Assembly (NCBI RefSeq): GCF_000740675.1
Contig: NZ_JPXI01000039.1
Location: forward strand, 248,001 to 312,000
Length of the DNA: 64,000 bases
Direction: 5' to 3'
Source of the DNA: Massilia sp. BSC265
GTDB taxonomy: Bacteria > Pseudomonadota > Gammaproteobacteria > Burkholderiales > Burkholderiaceae_D
The notes beneath the pieces were generated by a model, which was given only the letters and a program-made list of their open reading frames with translations, searched no databases and was not told the origin of the DNA. This document shows, one piece after another, positions 1 through 9,198 of this stretch. The position numbers and the translations under genes were made by a program. Each line of letters starts with the position of its first letter. The stretch's first letter is position 1.

Positions 1-1
1 C

Positions 2-1468
2 TACGGCTATGTGGTGAACGACGGCTCGGCCGCCGACCTCGATGGCGACGGCCGCTACGAGCTGCTGGTCAAGTGGCAGCCGACCAATGCGAAGGACAAT
101 TCGCACAGCGGCCATACGGGCTCGACCTACGTCGACGCCTATCGTCTCGACGGCAGCTTCATGTGGCGCATCGACCTGGGCAGGAACATCCGCGCCGGCG
201 CCCACTACACCACCTTCCTCGCCTACGACTTCGACGGCGACGGGCGCGCGGAAGTCATGATGAAGACGGCCGACGGCAGTGTCGACGGCACCGGCAGGGT
301 CATCGGCGACGCCAAGGCCGATTACCGTAACAACAGGGGCTTCATCCTCGAAGGTCCGGAATTCCTGACCGTGTTCGACGGCCGCAGCGGCGCCGCGCTC
401 GCCACCACCGGCTACCTGCCGGCACGCGGCGGCAATGGTGCAGCCTGGGGCGACGAAAACGGCAACCGGGTCGACCGCTTCCTCGGCGGCGTGGCCTACC
501 TCGACGGCAAGCGTCCAAGCGCCGTGTTCGCGCGCGGCTACTACACGCGCGCCGTGCTGGCGGCCTGGGACTGGCGCGACGGCAAGTTGACGCAGCGCTG
601 GGTATTCGACAGCGACACGCCCGGCAACGGCGCTGCAGCCGGCCAGGGCGCGCATTGGATGGCGGTGGCCGACACCGACGGCGATGGCCGCGACGACATC
701 GTCTACGGTGCCGCCACCATCACCAGCGACGGTAAGCTGATGTACTCGTCCAACCTGTGCCACGGCGACGCCCTCCACGTGGGCAAGCACGACCCGAGCC
801 TGCCCGGCCTGCAGGTCTTCATGGTGCACGAGTCGCCCAAGTGCTACCAGGGCAACGGCGGCGCCATGCGCGACGCCGCCACCGGCAAGGTCCTGTGGGG
901 CATCCCGAGCACCATCGATGTCGGCCGCGGCATCTGCATGGACATCGACGCCGCCCATCCGGGCAACGAGTGCTGGGCTTCCATCGGCGGCATCACCAAC
1001 CCGGCCGGTGGCCTCTACAACGCGAAGGGCGTCCAGATTTCCACGGTCCGCCCACGCTCCCTCAACTTCGGCCTGTGGTGGGACGGCGACCTGCTGCGCG
1101 AATCGCTCGACGGCACCAAGATCGAGAAATGGAACCCGCAGACGCAACGCCTCGACACCCTGCTCGATGCCGCCCCGCTGCACGCGGCCTCGAACAACAG
1201 CACCAAGGCCAACCCGGTGTTGTCGGCCGACCTGTTCGGCGACTGGCGCGAGGAAGTCGTCTGGCGCAGCAACACCGACGACGCCCTGCTGGTGTTCAGC
1301 ACCACCGTGCCCACCACGCACCGCCTGCCGACACTGATGCATGACACGCAATACCGGGTGCAGGTGGCGGCCCAGAACGCCGCCTACAACCAGCCGCCCC
1401 ACCCCAGCTTCTTCCTCGGCGAAGGCATGACACCGCCGCAGGCTAACGCAAGCACCCAACCTCGATAA
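2..1468 (+). CDS. Rhamnogalacturonan endolyase, PL11 family (5' end outside window)
   Basis: This is the C-terminal 488 residues of a PL11 rhamnogalacturonan lyase (YesW/YesX type), which cleaves the RG-I backbone by beta-elimination. The frame is open to the first bases of the window, so the start and any signal peptide lie upstream; full-length family members are about 600 residues. Visible features are repeated calcium-binding loops of the DxDGDGR type (DLDGDGR near the left edge, DFDGDGR about 65 residues later, DTDGDGRDD near the middle). Aromatic and Asn/His-rich propeller segments such as KWQPTNAKDNSHSG are typical of PL11. It is the first visible gene of a five-gene plus-strand run, with the DUF4861 gene 11 bp downstream. 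Family assignment rests on recognition of conserved segments. The whole run encodes secreted RG-I enzymes. Confidence 0.9.
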   Translation, partial: YGYVVNDGSAADLDGDGRYELLVKWQPTNAKDNSHSGHTGSTYVDAYRLDGSFMWRIDLGRNIRAGAHYTTFLAYDFDGDGRAEVMMKTADGSVDGTGRVIGDAKADYRNNRGFILEGPEFLTVFDGRSGAALATTGYLPARGGNGAAWGDENGNRVDRFLGGVAYLDGKRPSAVFARGYYTRAVLAAWDWRDGKLTQRWVFDSDTPGNGAAAGQGAHWMAVADTDGDGRDDIVYGAATITSDGKLMYSSNLCHGDALHVGKHDPSLPGLQVFMVHESPKCYQGNGGAMRDAATGKVLWGIPSTIDVGRGICMDIDAAHPGNECWASIGGITNPAGGLYNAKGVQISTVRPRSLNFGLWWDGDLLRESLDGTKIEKWNPQTQRLDTLLDAAPLHAASNNSTKANPVLSADLFGDWREEVVWRSNTDDALLVFSTTVPTTHRLPTLMHDTQYRVQVAAQNAAYNQPPHPSFFLGEGMTPPQANASTQPR

Positions 1469-1479
1469 GCGCATCCGAC

Positions 1480-2712
1480 ATGACCACTCGTATCTCCCTG
1501 ACCGCCATCGCCTCGGCCTCCCTGTTCACCCTCGGTGTCATCGGTGCCGCCAATGCCGCCGAGCGCCTGACCGTCACCGTCAGCCATACGCTCGACATCG
1601 CCCGTCCGGCCGAGACCATCGCCATCCCCTGGGCCAAGGTCAACGAAGCCCTGCCGCAGGCGCTGAACCAGCAGCTGGTGGTCAAGGATGCCGCCGGCCG
1701 CGTCCTGCCCTACCAGGTGACGAATATCGCCCCGACCGGCAAGGATCCGAAGATGACCGGCGCCGCCTATGGCGAGCTGCTGTTCCAGGTGGGGTTCAAG
1801 CCGGGCGAGAAGCGCACGGTCGTCACCATCGAGAAAGCCGGCGCCACCGTGCCGCCCTTTCCGGCCAAGACCTATGCGCGCTACGTGCAGGAACGCCTCG
1901 ACGACTTCGCCTGGGAGAACGACAAGCTGGCGCACCGCACCTACGGCCCGGCCCTCGGCGCCCCTGCACCCGCAGGCAGCGACAAGGAAGTACTGGTCAC
2001 CAGCGGCCTGGACATCTGGTTCAAGCGCGTTCCCTACCCGGTCGTCGACCGCTGGTACAACAAGGGCCACGACCACTACCACGTGGACCAGGGCGAAGGC
2101 ATCGACATGTACAACGTCGGCCCGACCCGCGGCGCGGGCGGCACCGGCATCTGGGACGGCCAAAAGCTGTATGTCGGCACCAATTACAAGAGCTGGAAGA
2201 TCCTGGCCAACGGCCCGGTGCGCACCGTGTTCGAGCTGCACTACGACGGCTGGGATGCAGCCGGCACCAAGGTCTCGGAAGTCAAGCGCTTCACCGTCGA
2301 CGCCGGCCGCTACTTCGACCGCATCGACAGCACCTTCACGTTCTCCGGTCCGGCCAGCTTGAACGCCGCCGTGGGCCTGAACAAGCGCCCCAGCGACAAG
2401 GGCCAGGAAGTGAAGGTCGACTTCAGCGAGAACAAGAGCGACGGCAGCCTGGTGCAATGGGTCACGCAGCGCAGCTTCGGCGACTTCGGCGTGGCCGTGA
2501 TCGTGCCGACCGCTGCAAGCTTCGCCGCCGACGAACGCAATGGCCTGGTGATCGCACCGGTGGCCTCCGGCCAGCCGCTCAGCTACCACGTGGGCGCGGC
2601 CTGGACCCGCGGCAGCCCCTTCAGTACCCAGCGCGAGTGGCAGCGTCACGTGGCCGAGGAGGCGGCACGCCTGCGTGCGCCGGTTGCAATCAGCCTGTCG
2701 AAAGGGAACTGA
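1480..2712 (+). CDS. DUF4861 domain secreted protein
   Basis: A 410-residue protein with an N-terminal signal peptide ending near NAAERL (about residue 27). The start of the mature protein (VTVSHTLDIARPAETIAIPW, then VVKDAAGRVLPYQ) is the hallmark of the DUF4861 family, which is common in pectin and other polysaccharide loci but has no established activity known to me. Acidic and aromatic clusters such as WYNKGHDHYHVDQGEG could form a ligand or metal site; this is inference. It sits between a PL11 lyase and a PL26 lyase (3 bp before the next start), so a role in RG-I breakdown, perhaps on a lyase product or a side chain, is likely. No strong Shine-Dalgarno is visible before the ATG. The start is chosen because it gives a complete signal peptide. 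Confidence 0.82.
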   Translation: MTTRISLTAIASASLFTLGVIGAANAAERLTVTVSHTLDIARPAETIAIPWAKVNEALPQALNQQLVVKDAAGRVLPYQVTNIAPTGKDPKMTGAAYGELLFQVGFKPGEKRTVVTIEKAGATVPPFPAKTYARYVQERLDDFAWENDKLAHRTYGPALGAPAPAGSDKEVLVTSGLDIWFKRVPYPVVDRWYNKGHDHYHVDQGEGIDMYNVGPTRGAGGTGIWDGQKLYVGTNYKSWKILANGPVRTVFELHYDGWDAAGTKVSEVKRFTVDAGRYFDRIDSTFTFSGPASLNAAVGLNKRPSDKGQEVKVDFSENKSDGSLVQWVTQRSFGDFGVAVIVPTAASFAADERNGLVIAPVASGQPLSYHVGAAWTRGSPFSTQREWQRHVAEEAARLRAPVAISLSKGN

Positions 2713-2715
2713 CCG

Positions 2716-5424
2716 ATGGCCCCGCTGTCCCGCCGGAGCTTCTTCAAGACTGGTGCGCTGGCGGCGGCGCTGCCGCTCGGCATCGGTGCCACTAAGGCCG
2801 CCGGCGTGGCCGCCGCTCCCGCCGCTCCCGCTTCCCCGACGATTGCCGACCTGTCCTGGCTCGAAGGCGCTCCCTCCCTGCTGACCGGCACTACTTTCGG
2901 CGTGCCCTGGCCGCGGGGCGCGCTGCGCAAGGACCAGGCCTTTTCCCTCTCCGGCCCCAACGGCGAGCTGGCGTGCCAGAGCTGGCCGATCGCCTACTGG
3001 CCGGACGGCTCGCTCAAGTGGACCGCCCACGCCCTGCCGGCACAGGGTGCAATGCCGGGACGCCTGCAGCTCAAGCCCGGTAAAGCGCGTGCCCCCGCCC
3101 AGGCACTGGCGATCAAGGAAAGCCCGGACGCCATCGTCGTGAATACCGGCGTCATCGAGTGCGTCGTCCCGCGCCAGGGCGGCGAGATCATTCGCAGCAT
3201 GCGGCGTGGAAGCCAGGATATAGCGCGCGCCGGCAAGCTGGTCGCGCTGAGCGACGACCAGCCGGACGGCTCTCAGGGCACAACGCGCCAGACGGCCTAT
3301 GAAAGCCAGCTCGCCAAGGTCACGGTCGAGCAGCGCGGCCCGGTGCGCAGCGTGGTCAAGCTCGAAGGCATGCACCGCGCGCTCGGCGCCAACCGCGCCT
3401 GGCTGCCCTTTACGGTGCGCCTGTATTTCTACGCCGGCGCCGAATCGGTGCGCATCATGCACACCTTTGTCTTCGACGGCGACGAGCAGAAGGATTTCGT
3501 GCGCGGGATCGGCCTGCGCTTCGAGGTGCCGATGCTTGATGAGCCGCACAACCGCCACGTGCGCTTCGGCGGAGAGTCGGGCGGCCTGTGGGCCGAAGGC
3601 GTGCGCAACCTCACCGGCCTGCGCCGCGACCCCGGCGAAGCGGTGCGCAAGGCCCAGCTGGCCGGCCTAGCGACGCCCGAGATCGCCGAGCGCGTGCGCA
3701 AGAACCTGCACTACGTTCCGGCCTGGGGCGACTACAGCCTGTCGCAGCTGTCCGCCGACAGCTTCCGCATCCGCAAGCGCACCAAGGCCGGCCATGGCTG
3801 GATCGACGCGGCCTGGGGCCGGCGCGCGCCGGGCCTGGGCTACATCGGCGGCGCCAGGGGCGGCGTGGCCTTCGGCCTGCGCGACTTCTGGCAGCGCCAC
3901 CCGACCCAGCTCGACATCCGCAACGCGCACACGGATGCGGCCCAGGTCACGCTCTGGATGTGGTCGCCCGACGCGCCTGCCATGGACCTGCGCTTCTACC
4001 ACGACGGCATGGGCATGGACAGCCACGCCGAAGAGTTGCAGGCACTGGACATCACCTACGAGGATTACGAAAAAGGCTTCGGCACCCCGGTCGGCGTCGC
4101 GCGCAGCAGCGAGTTGACCCTGTGGGCACTGGACGCGACCCCGGCGCGCGAGCGCCTGGTGCAGATGGCGGCGCTGGTTCAGACGCCGCCGCAGCTGGTG
4201 GCGGCGCCCGCCCACATCCTCGCCACCCGCGTGTTCGGCAACATGTGGTCGCTGCCCGACCGCTCCACGCCGGCCAAGGCCGCTATCGAGGACCGCCTCA
4301 GCGCTCACTTCGACTTCTACCGCGACGAGGCCGAACAGCGCCGCTGGTACGGCTTCTGGGACCACGGCGACTTCCGCCACACCTACGATACCGACCGCCA
4401 CGAGTGGCGCTACGACGTCGGCGGCTATGCCTGGGCCAACTCGGAGCTCTCGCCCGATCTGTGGCTGTGGTACTCCTTCCTGCGCACCGGCCGCGCCGAC
4501 ATCTTCCGCATCGGCGAAGCCATGGTGCGCCACACCAGCGACGTCGACACCTACCACCTGGGCCGTTTCGCGGGCCTCGGCACGCGCCACAACGTCCAGC
4601 ACTGGGGCTGCAGCGCCAAGCAGGTGCGCATCAGCACCGCGGTCTACCGCCGCATGTACTACTTCCTGACCGCCGACGAACGCACCGGCGACGTGATGCG
4701 CGAAACCCTCGACGCCGACCAGCGCCTGGAGGCGGTCGACCCGGTCCGTAAACTCCCCAACCAGCCGCCCAAGGGCCGCTTCCCGGTGCGCGCCAGCTTC
4801 GGTACCGACTGGGCATCATTGGCGGCCAACTGGCTGACCGAATGGGAGCGCACCGGCAGCGCCAGGTACCGCGACTACATCCTCACCGGCATGCGCGACA
4901 TCGCCGCCATGCCGCGCGGCTTCTTCAGCGCCGAACGCATGGGCTACGAACTGGAAACCAAGCGCCTGCACAACATGACCGGCGGCGACGTCAAGGCCTC
5001 GCACCTGAACGCGGTATTCGGCGCCGTCGAGATCTTCGACGAGCTGATCAATCTCACCGGCGACAAGGCGTTCGAGAAGGCCTGGCTCGAGTACTGCGAA
5101 CTGTACAACGCACCTGCCGAAGAACAGCGCCGCAGGCTGGGCAAGACGCATGGCGGCACCGACGCCATCTACCAGGGCAATTCGCGTATGACCGCCTACG
5201 CGGCCTGGAAGCGCAAGGACCCGGAACTGGCGCGGCGCGCCTGGAAGGAGTTCGGCGGCGGGAACCGGCCTTATCCACCCTTTGCGCCCAAACGCATCGC
5301 CGGCCCCGCCGTGCTCAATCCGGTAAACGAAGTGCCATGGGTGACCACCAACGAAACCGCCCAGTGGGGCCTGGCCGCGATCCAGAACCTGGCCCTGATC
5401 GGCGACGCCCTGCCGGCGTCATAA
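2716..5424 (+). CDS. PL26-type exo-rhamnogalacturonan lyase (PcRGLX/YetA-like), Tat-exported
   Basis: A 902-residue protein with a twin-arginine signal (SRRSFFK, residues 5-11) followed by an Ala-rich hydrophobic stretch. The mature part begins with the RIFT-barrel region of PcRGLX/YetA-like proteins (FGVPWPRGAL, then SWPIAYWPDGSLKWTAHA). The C-terminal alpha-helical part contains RWYGFWDHGDFRHTYD, WRYDVGGYAWANSE and a terminal ETAQWGLAAI. Fungal PcRGLX (PL26) removes unsaturated galacturonosyl-rhamnose units from the RG chain end, so this is the probable exo-lyase of the operon. AAGGGA about 9 bp upstream supports the ATG, 3 bp after the DUF4861 stop. A paralogue with the same architecture lies at 45116-47848. 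Whether this bacterial branch keeps lyase activity is not shown by the sequence alone. Confidence 0.85.
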   Translation: MAPLSRRSFFKTGALAAALPLGIGATKAAGVAAAPAAPASPTIADLSWLEGAPSLLTGTTFGVPWPRGALRKDQAFSLSGPNGELACQSWPIAYWPDGSLKWTAHALPAQGAMPGRLQLKPGKARAPAQALAIKESPDAIVVNTGVIECVVPRQGGEIIRSMRRGSQDIARAGKLVALSDDQPDGSQGTTRQTAYESQLAKVTVEQRGPVRSVVKLEGMHRALGANRAWLPFTVRLYFYAGAESVRIMHTFVFDGDEQKDFVRGIGLRFEVPMLDEPHNRHVRFGGESGGLWAEGVRNLTGLRRDPGEAVRKAQLAGLATPEIAERVRKNLHYVPAWGDYSLSQLSADSFRIRKRTKAGHGWIDAAWGRRAPGLGYIGGARGGVAFGLRDFWQRHPTQLDIRNAHTDAAQVTLWMWSPDAPAMDLRFYHDGMGMDSHAEELQALDITYEDYEKGFGTPVGVARSSELTLWALDATPARERLVQMAALVQTPPQLVAAPAHILATRVFGNMWSLPDRSTPAKAAIEDRLSAHFDFYRDEAEQRRWYGFWDHGDFRHTYDTDRHEWRYDVGGYAWANSELSPDLWLWYSFLRTGRADIFRIGEAMVRHTSDVDTYHLGRFAGLGTRHNVQHWGCSAKQVRISTAVYRRMYYFLTADERTGDVMRETLDADQRLEAVDPVRKLPNQPPKGRFPVRASFGTDWASLAANWLTEWERTGSARYRDYILTGMRDIAAMPRGFFSAERMGYELETKRLHNMTGGDVKASHLNAVFGAVEIFDELINLTGDKAFEKAWLEYCELYNAPAEEQRRRLGKTHGGTDAIYQGNSRMTAYAAWKRKDPELARRAWKEFGGGNRPYPPFAPKRIAGPAVLNPVNEVPWVTTNETAQWGLAAIQNLALIGDALPAS

Positions 5425-5434
5425 CAGGACGAAC

Positions 5435-6748
5435 ATGAAACTGACTATCCTTGGCGCCGCCATCGGCGCGCTCCTGCTGGCAGGCTGCGCTTCCCACCCC
5501 CAGGCAGAGCAGGCCAGGCGCTTCGCCTTCGGCAGCGCCGCGGCCCCGGCCGGCTACACCCAGGTCGCCGCCAGCACCACCTACGACGCCAGCCGCGGCT
5601 ACGGCTTCGAGCCGGGCGCCGCGCAAGGCAGCTACTTTTCCGTGGACCTCCCGGAGGGGAACTACCGCGTGACCGTGACCCTGGGCGATGACACCCGGCC
5701 GTCTACCACGACCGTCAAGTCCGAACTGCGCCGGCTGGCGCTGGAAAACGTGCAGACCGCGCCCGGCCAGATAGTGGAGCGCAGCTTCATCGTCAACGTT
5801 CGCACGCCGCAGATTCCGGCAGTGAACGGCGTCGCCGCCGGCGAAGTGAAACTCAACGTCCCGCGCGAGACGGTGTCCGAAGCCTGGGCCTGGGACAAGC
5901 GCCTGACCCTGGAATTCAACGGCGCCCGCCCGGCGGTGCGTACCGTGGAAATCACGCCGGTACAGGTGCCGACCCTGTTCCTGCTCGGCGACTCCACCGT
6001 CAGCGACCAGCCGGGCGAGCCCTACAACAGCTGGGGCCAGATGCTGCCGCGCTTCCTCAAGCCATCGGTCGCCGTCGCCAACTACGCGCAGTCGGGCGAG
6101 ACCTACCGCGATTCGCTCTCAAAAAGGCGCATCGACAAGATCCTGACCCAGATGAAACCGGGCGATACGCTGCTGATGCAGTACGGGCACAACGACCAGA
6201 AACAGATCGCTTCCGGCAAGGGCGGCCCCTTCACCACCTACAAGGCCGAGATCAAAACCCACGTCGAGATGGTGCGCGCGCGCGGCGGCCTGCCGGTGAT
6301 CGTCTCGTCCATGGAGCGCCGCCGCTTCGACCCGGCAGGTCGAATCCAGCTCACCCTGACCGACTACGCGGAAGCGGCGCGCCAGTCGGCCGGGGAACTG
6401 GGCGTGCCCTTCATCGACCTGCATGCGATGAGCCAGACCCTGTACGCGGCGCTTGGCGTCGAGGGCTCGAAGGCGGCTTTCGCCCTGCCCGCCCCGGACC
6501 GCCTGGACAACACCCACCACAACAACTACGGCAGCTACGTGCTGGCCAAGGCCATCGTGCTCGGCATGCGCCAGGCAAAGCTGCCGGTCGCACAGCATGT
6601 GGTGGACGATTTCTCCTTCGATCCGGCGCGGCCCGATCCGGTCGCCTCGTTTGCCGTGCCGCCGAGCCCGGGCCACAAGGCCGAGCGCCCGGCAGGCGAC
6701 GAGGGCAACCGCGACGTGCGGGTCTCGAGCGCCGGGGGCGCGCAATGA
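5435..6748 (+). CDS. Rhamnogalacturonan acetylesterase, CE12 SGNH hydrolase, lipoprotein
   Basis: A 437-residue protein with a lipoprotein signal (LLLAGCAS, Cys about residue 18). Residues about 25-180 form a beta-rich accessory domain (AFGSAAAPAGYTQV, SYFSVDLPEGNYRVTVTLGD) commonly found in front of bacterial CE12 domains. The SGNH core follows: GDSTVSDQ (block I serine), SGETYRD (block II), QYGHNDQK (block III Asn) and the C-terminal Asp/His pair in RLDNTHHNNYGS. It should deacetylate galacturonic acid in RG-I so that the lyases can proceed. It lies 10 bp after the PL26 gene, and its stop overlaps the start of the next gene (ATGA), which implies translational coupling. Lipidation suggests the enzyme is held at a membrane. 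Confidence 0.9.
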   Translation: MKLTILGAAIGALLLAGCASHPQAEQARRFAFGSAAAPAGYTQVAASTTYDASRGYGFEPGAAQGSYFSVDLPEGNYRVTVTLGDDTRPSTTTVKSELRRLALENVQTAPGQIVERSFIVNVRTPQIPAVNGVAAGEVKLNVPRETVSEAWAWDKRLTLEFNGARPAVRTVEITPVQVPTLFLLGDSTVSDQPGEPYNSWGQMLPRFLKPSVAVANYAQSGETYRDSLSKRRIDKILTQMKPGDTLLMQYGHNDQKQIASGKGGPFTTYKAEIKTHVEMVRARGGLPVIVSSMERRRFDPAGRIQLTLTDYAEAARQSAGELGVPFIDLHAMSQTLYAALGVEGSKAAFALPAPDRLDNTHHNNYGSYVLAKAIVLGMRQAKLPVAQHVVDDFSFDPARPDPVASFAVPPSPGHKAERPAGDEGNRDVRVSSAGGAQ

Positions 6749-7713
6749 AGCGGCGCGCCGCCCTGGGGGCGCTCGCAGGTATGACGCTGCTGGCCGGCTG
6801 CGCTCCTTTGGTCCGCAGCGGGGAAAAGCAGGCCTACCTGTTCGCCTACTTCATCGGCAACGGCGCCGACGGACTGCACCTGGCTGCCAGCAACGACGGC
6901 TACCAGTGGGACGCGCTTGGCGGCGGCGCCAGCTTCCTCACCCCGACCGTGGGCACGAAGCTGATGCGCGACCCGAGCCTGGTACGCGGGCCGGACGGCC
7001 TGTACCACATGGTCTGGACCAGCGGCTGGAACGACCGCGGCATCGGGCATGCCTCCTCGCCCGACCTGTTGAACTGGTCTCCCCAGCGCGAGATTCCGGT
7101 GATGGGGCACGAGCCGACCGCGCTGAACGCCTGGGCGCCCGAGCTCTTTTACGATGCCAGACAGGGCCACTACCTGATCCTGTGGTCGTCCACCATCCCG
7201 GGCCACTTCCCGGAGACCGAGGGCAAGAGCGAGGACAAGTACAACCACCGCATCTATGCCACCACGACGCGGGACTTCGTCAGCTTCACGCCGACCCGCC
7301 TGTACTACGATCCGGGTTTTTCGGTGATCGACGCAACGCTGGCGCACGCCTTCGGCAAGGACTGGCTGCTGGTGAAGGACGAGACCCGTTATCCGCCGAT
7401 GAAGCACCTGCGGGTGGCGCAGGCGTCTAGCTTCGAGGGTCCGTTCGGGGCACTGGGTGCGCCGATCACGCCGTCCGGGCTGTGGAGCGAAGGGCCGAGT
7501 GTGCTGCAGGTCGGGGATGAGGTGATCGTGTACTACGACGCCTATACGGCTGGCCACTACGGCGCGCTGCGCACGCGCGACATGGTGAACTGGGAAGACG
7601 TGACGGGCAAGCTGCGTTTCCCGGGTGCCGGCACGAAGCAGCGGGTGCGGCACGGGACGGCGTTTGCGGTGCCGGTGAACCTCGTCGATAAGATCAAGAC
7701 CGCGAGGCCATAG
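6745..7713 (+). CDS. GH43-like glycoside hydrolase, lipoprotein
   Basis: A 322-residue protein with a lipoprotein signal (MTLLAGCAP, Cys about 19) and a five-bladed propeller pattern of the GH43/GH117-like superfamily. Segments include LHLAASNDGYQW, LMRDPSLVRGPDGLYHMVWT (the Asp here matches the usual pKa-modulating or general-base region), GHASSPDLLNWSPQ and LNAWAPELFYD (the APE/APEL motif that usually carries the acid Glu). The likely substrate is an arabinose or galactose side chain of RG-I, inferred only from context. Its ATG overlaps the CE12 stop. It closes the plus-strand run and is followed by a short palindromic repeat facing the convergent GH105 gene. Subfamily and exact specificity cannot be read here. 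Confidence 0.8.
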   Translation: MKRRAALGALAGMTLLAGCAPLVRSGEKQAYLFAYFIGNGADGLHLAASNDGYQWDALGGGASFLTPTVGTKLMRDPSLVRGPDGLYHMVWTSGWNDRGIGHASSPDLLNWSPQREIPVMGHEPTALNAWAPELFYDARQGHYLILWSSTIPGHFPETEGKSEDKYNHRIYATTTRDFVSFTPTRLYYDPGFSVIDATLAHAFGKDWLLVKDETRYPPMKHLRVAQASSFEGPFGALGAPITPSGLWSEGPSVLQVGDEVIVYYDAYTAGHYGALRTRDMVNWEDVTGKLRFPGAGTKQRVRHGTAFAVPVNLVDKIKTARP

Positions 7714-7718
7714 AACCC

Positions 7719-7749
7719 GTAGGACGGTCGGCGGAGCCGACCGCCCTAC
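7719..7749. repeat. Short palindromic REP-like element
   Basis: A near-perfect 14-bp inverted repeat (one mismatch) around a 3-base loop: GTAGGACGGTCGGC, GGA, GCCGACCGCCCTAC. It lies between the convergent GH43-like and GH105 genes. The outer GTAGG...CCTAC ends match the palindromes at 14007, 33744 and 42803. It may also act as a bidirectional terminator. Confidence 0.7.
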
Positions 7750-7761
7750 AAGACCGCCGGA

Positions 7762-9183
7762 TTACTGACGCGCGCCCTGGAACATCAAGCCGCTGTCGTT
7801 CAAGCCGAACTTGTACTTCTTGTTCATCTCGATGATCTCGGCGCCGGCCAGCAGCGTCGGGCCATAACCGTGCGCCGCCTTCACGCTGGTCGGGCGATAC
7901 GCGTAAAACGCCGGGTCGAAGGCCATGCCGGTACCCACGCAGATACCGTCGATCTGGCCGTTCGCCGTCACCTTGCTTGCCACCGCATTCCAGGCCAGGT
8001 TCGCCATCGGGCCGTACATCTGCGCATCGACGTAGCCGCGGTTGACCGCCCGCGCGATCGCGTAGGTATAGATCGCGGTAGCCGAGGTCTCCTGATAGGT
8101 GTCGTTGCGGTCGATCAGCTGGTGCCAGAAGCCGTCCTTGGTCTGGTAGCCGGCCAGGCCCTTGATGTGGGCGCGCAGCTGGTCCAGCACGGCCTTGTAG
8201 CCCTTGTGGTCCTTCGGCAGCACTTCCAGTACCTCGACCATGGCCATCACCGCCCAGCCGTTGGCGCGCGCCCAGCGCAGCTCCGGATGGTCGCGCATGC
8301 CCTCGACGTAGCCGTGCATGTAGATGCCCAGCTTCGGGTTGAACATGCGCTTCGAGAACTGCAGCACCTGGTTGACCGCGTCGTCGTAGTGCTTGCGCTC
8401 GCCCGTGACCTTGCCGAGGTAGGCCATGGTCGGCACGCCCATGAACATGTCGTCCAGCCACAGCGTGTCCGGCAGCGGACGCATCTTGCGGCCGCCCTTG
8501 CCGTCCGGGCCGCCGCGGGCCAGCGTGCCGTCCTTCAGGCGGTACTCGTGCTTGGTGACGAAGTCGCCGCAGATGCCGACCATCTGGCTGTAATCGACCT
8601 TCGAGCCGCCCACCTTCGCCTTCAGGAAGCTGTGGCACAGGGCGCCGGCGTCGTCGAGCGCGTGCGGATTCAGGAAGCTCTTGATCGGCGCCAGCGAGTT
8701 GGCACGGTCCGCCTGCACGACCGGCAGGTAGGTCCTGGTCAGCTGCGACAGCAGCGCATGGCGCGTCAAGGTATAGTCGGTATAGCGCTGGTCGCCGGTG
8801 GCCTGGCCGGCAGCCAGCATGCCGAGGTAGGTAACGCCCCATTCGTAGCTGGTCAGGCGGAAGTCGCCCGGCTTCAGTACCGCGTCCGGTTCGGCCTTGC
8901 TCAGGTCGGTGATCCGCGAATTGTCGCCCTTGTGGATCAGTTCGGCCGGCGTGGTGCGGTCCAGGTAGGCGAACACCCGGTCGAGGACGGCCTTGACCTC
9001 GTTGGCTTCCATCGGCTTGTAGCGGGTCGGGTATTTCACGTCAAGGGCGTGCAGCATGGCGTCGGCCGCTGCCGGACCTTTTTCCTGGGCCGCAGGCGCT
9101 TCCTGCGCAATTGTGCTCATGGCCGGGAACAGGCTCGCAACGAGCAGGCCGATCAAGGCACGGCGCGGGATAGGGGAATTCAT
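7762..9183 (-). CDS. Unsaturated rhamnogalacturonyl hydrolase, GH105
   Basis: A 473-residue protein with an N-terminal signal peptide (RRALIGLLVASLFPAMSTIAQ). The (alpha/alpha)6-barrel core has the GH88/GH105 features: TSYEWGVTYLGML near residue 115, DTLWLDDMFMGVPTMA (the LDD motif around the catalytic Asp), HGYVEGM, RWARANGWAVMAMVEVL (RxNGW motif) and DGFWHQLIDR. The enzyme removes the 4,5-unsaturated galacturonic acid left by RG lyases, releasing rhamnose-ended products. An AGGAG sits just upstream of the ATG. It is the last gene of a minus-strand operon (CE12 tandem, DUF6250, GH105), 15 bp after the DUF6250 gene. The signal peptide implies periplasmic action, whereas classical YteR is cytoplasmic. 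Confidence 0.92.
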   Translation of the reverse strand: MNSPIPRRALIGLLVASLFPAMSTIAQEAPAAQEKGPAAADAMLHALDVKYPTRYKPMEANEVKAVLDRVFAYLDRTTPAELIHKGDNSRITDLSKAEPDAVLKPGDFRLTSYEWGVTYLGMLAAGQATGDQRYTDYTLTRHALLSQLTRTYLPVVQADRANSLAPIKSFLNPHALDDAGALCHSFLKAKVGGSKVDYSQMVGICGDFVTKHEYRLKDGTLARGGPDGKGGRKMRPLPDTLWLDDMFMGVPTMAYLGKVTGERKHYDDAVNQVLQFSKRMFNPKLGIYMHGYVEGMRDHPELRWARANGWAVMAMVEVLEVLPKDHKGYKAVLDQLRAHIKGLAGYQTKDGFWHQLIDRNDTYQETSATAIYTYAIARAVNRGYVDAQMYGPMANLAWNAVASKVTANGQIDGICVGTGMAFDPAFYAYRPTSVKAAHGYGPTLLAGAEIIEMNKKYKFGLNDSGLMFQGARQ

Positions 9184-9198
9184 CTTGGGTGTCTCCTT

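Noticed and set aside
1384..3558. Long minus-strand open frame (724 codons) opposite the DUF4861 and PL26 genes
   Set aside because: It is antisense to two well-supported genes and has the Val/Ala/Gly/His-rich composition of high-GC shadow frames, with no domain motifs or ribosome site.
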